64,000 nt of DNA from Aliarcobacter cryaerophilus ATCC 43158 (lineage in GTDB: Bacteria; Campylobacterota; Campylobacteria; Campylobacterales; Arcobacteraceae). The translations under genes were made by a program, and so were the position numbers. Below the pieces are notes generated by a model. It saw only the letters and a program-made list of their open reading frames with translations, was not told the origin of the DNA and did not search any database. Positions 63,974-64,000 of this stretch are shown here, in pieces (positions within the stretch are counted from its first letter, which is position 1; the number at the start of each line of letters is the position of its first letter). The stretch covers positions 496,001-560,000 of the forward strand of contig NZ_CP032823.1 in the NCBI RefSeq assembly GCF_003660105.1, read 5' to 3'.

Positions 63974-64000
63974 ATGGCAAGAAGATGTGCAATTTCTGGA
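63974..64000 (+). CDS. rpmB: 50S ribosomal protein L28, 5' end only
   Basis: The first nine codons (MARRCAISG) match the start of bacterial L28, which continues past the window. AAAAGGAATACC supplies the ribosome-binding site, and a possible -10 (TAGAAT, 63931-63936) lies upstream. Confidence 0.8.

Overview
The window is AT-rich, very compact bacterial DNA in which almost every base is coding. Gene content and order point to a campylobacterotal (epsilonproteobacterial) genome, most likely of the Arcobacteraceae (Aliarcobacter type). The pointers are a hydABCDE uptake-hydrogenase operon, a PgbA-type protein, HQWRN-type sensor kinases, an NMT1-PAS-GGDEF protein and a waaC-to-waaF lipooligosaccharide (LOS) locus laid out as in Campylobacter. 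The species is inferred, not proved.

Region 1 (1-18540) is a complete hydrogen-uptake island. hydABC encode the membrane-bound [NiFe] hydrogenase, hydD its protease and hydE a HypF-like accessory protein. hypF, hypB, hypC, hypD, hypE and hypA build the NiFe(CN)2CO centre, and nikKMLQO imports the nickel. A minus-strand gene for a transposase-derived zinc-ribbon/HTH protein sits between hypF and hypB. A 17-bp motif occurs upstream of hydA and again between that gene and hypB, so this protein is a candidate local regulator. Three genes not known to serve hydrogenase lie between hypD and hypE.

Region 2 (18546-26833) holds an OmpR-family two-component pair, an autotransporter, an NMT1-PAS-GGDEF diguanylate cyclase and a lipoprotein with a hydrolase fold. 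The autotransporter and cyclase promoters share the same 11-bp-spaced direct repeat at the same distance from the -10 box, which suggests a small regulon run by the adjacent response regulator.

Region 3 (26844-41424) is mostly housekeeping: kdsA with a long palindrome over its ribosome-binding site, a DMT transporter, murA, a degenerate HNH protein, a BrkB-type membrane protein, glcD, a PgbA-like protein, bcp, cmoA, ribF, tlyA, a YigZ protein, a lone secretin, a radical SAM protein, an EI24 protein, an inositol-phosphatase-like protein and a ferredoxin.

Region 4 (41426-63908) starts with a Ppx/GppA phosphatase and continues as the LOS/LPS locus: waaC, a lipid A acyltransferase, rmlACDB for dTDP-rhamnose, an O-antigen ligase-like protein, glycosyltransferases of three families, two sugar-kinase-like proteins, a deacetylase, a membrane-anchored glycosidase-like protein and waaF. 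The convergent gmhA-hldE-hldD-gmhB genes supply ADP-heptose. The window ends in the first codons of rpmB.

Two genes, hypF and the radical SAM gene, have no ATG, GTG or TTG upstream of their essential N-terminal motifs. In both, an ATA codon sits exactly where the start should be. I annotate both from that ATA.
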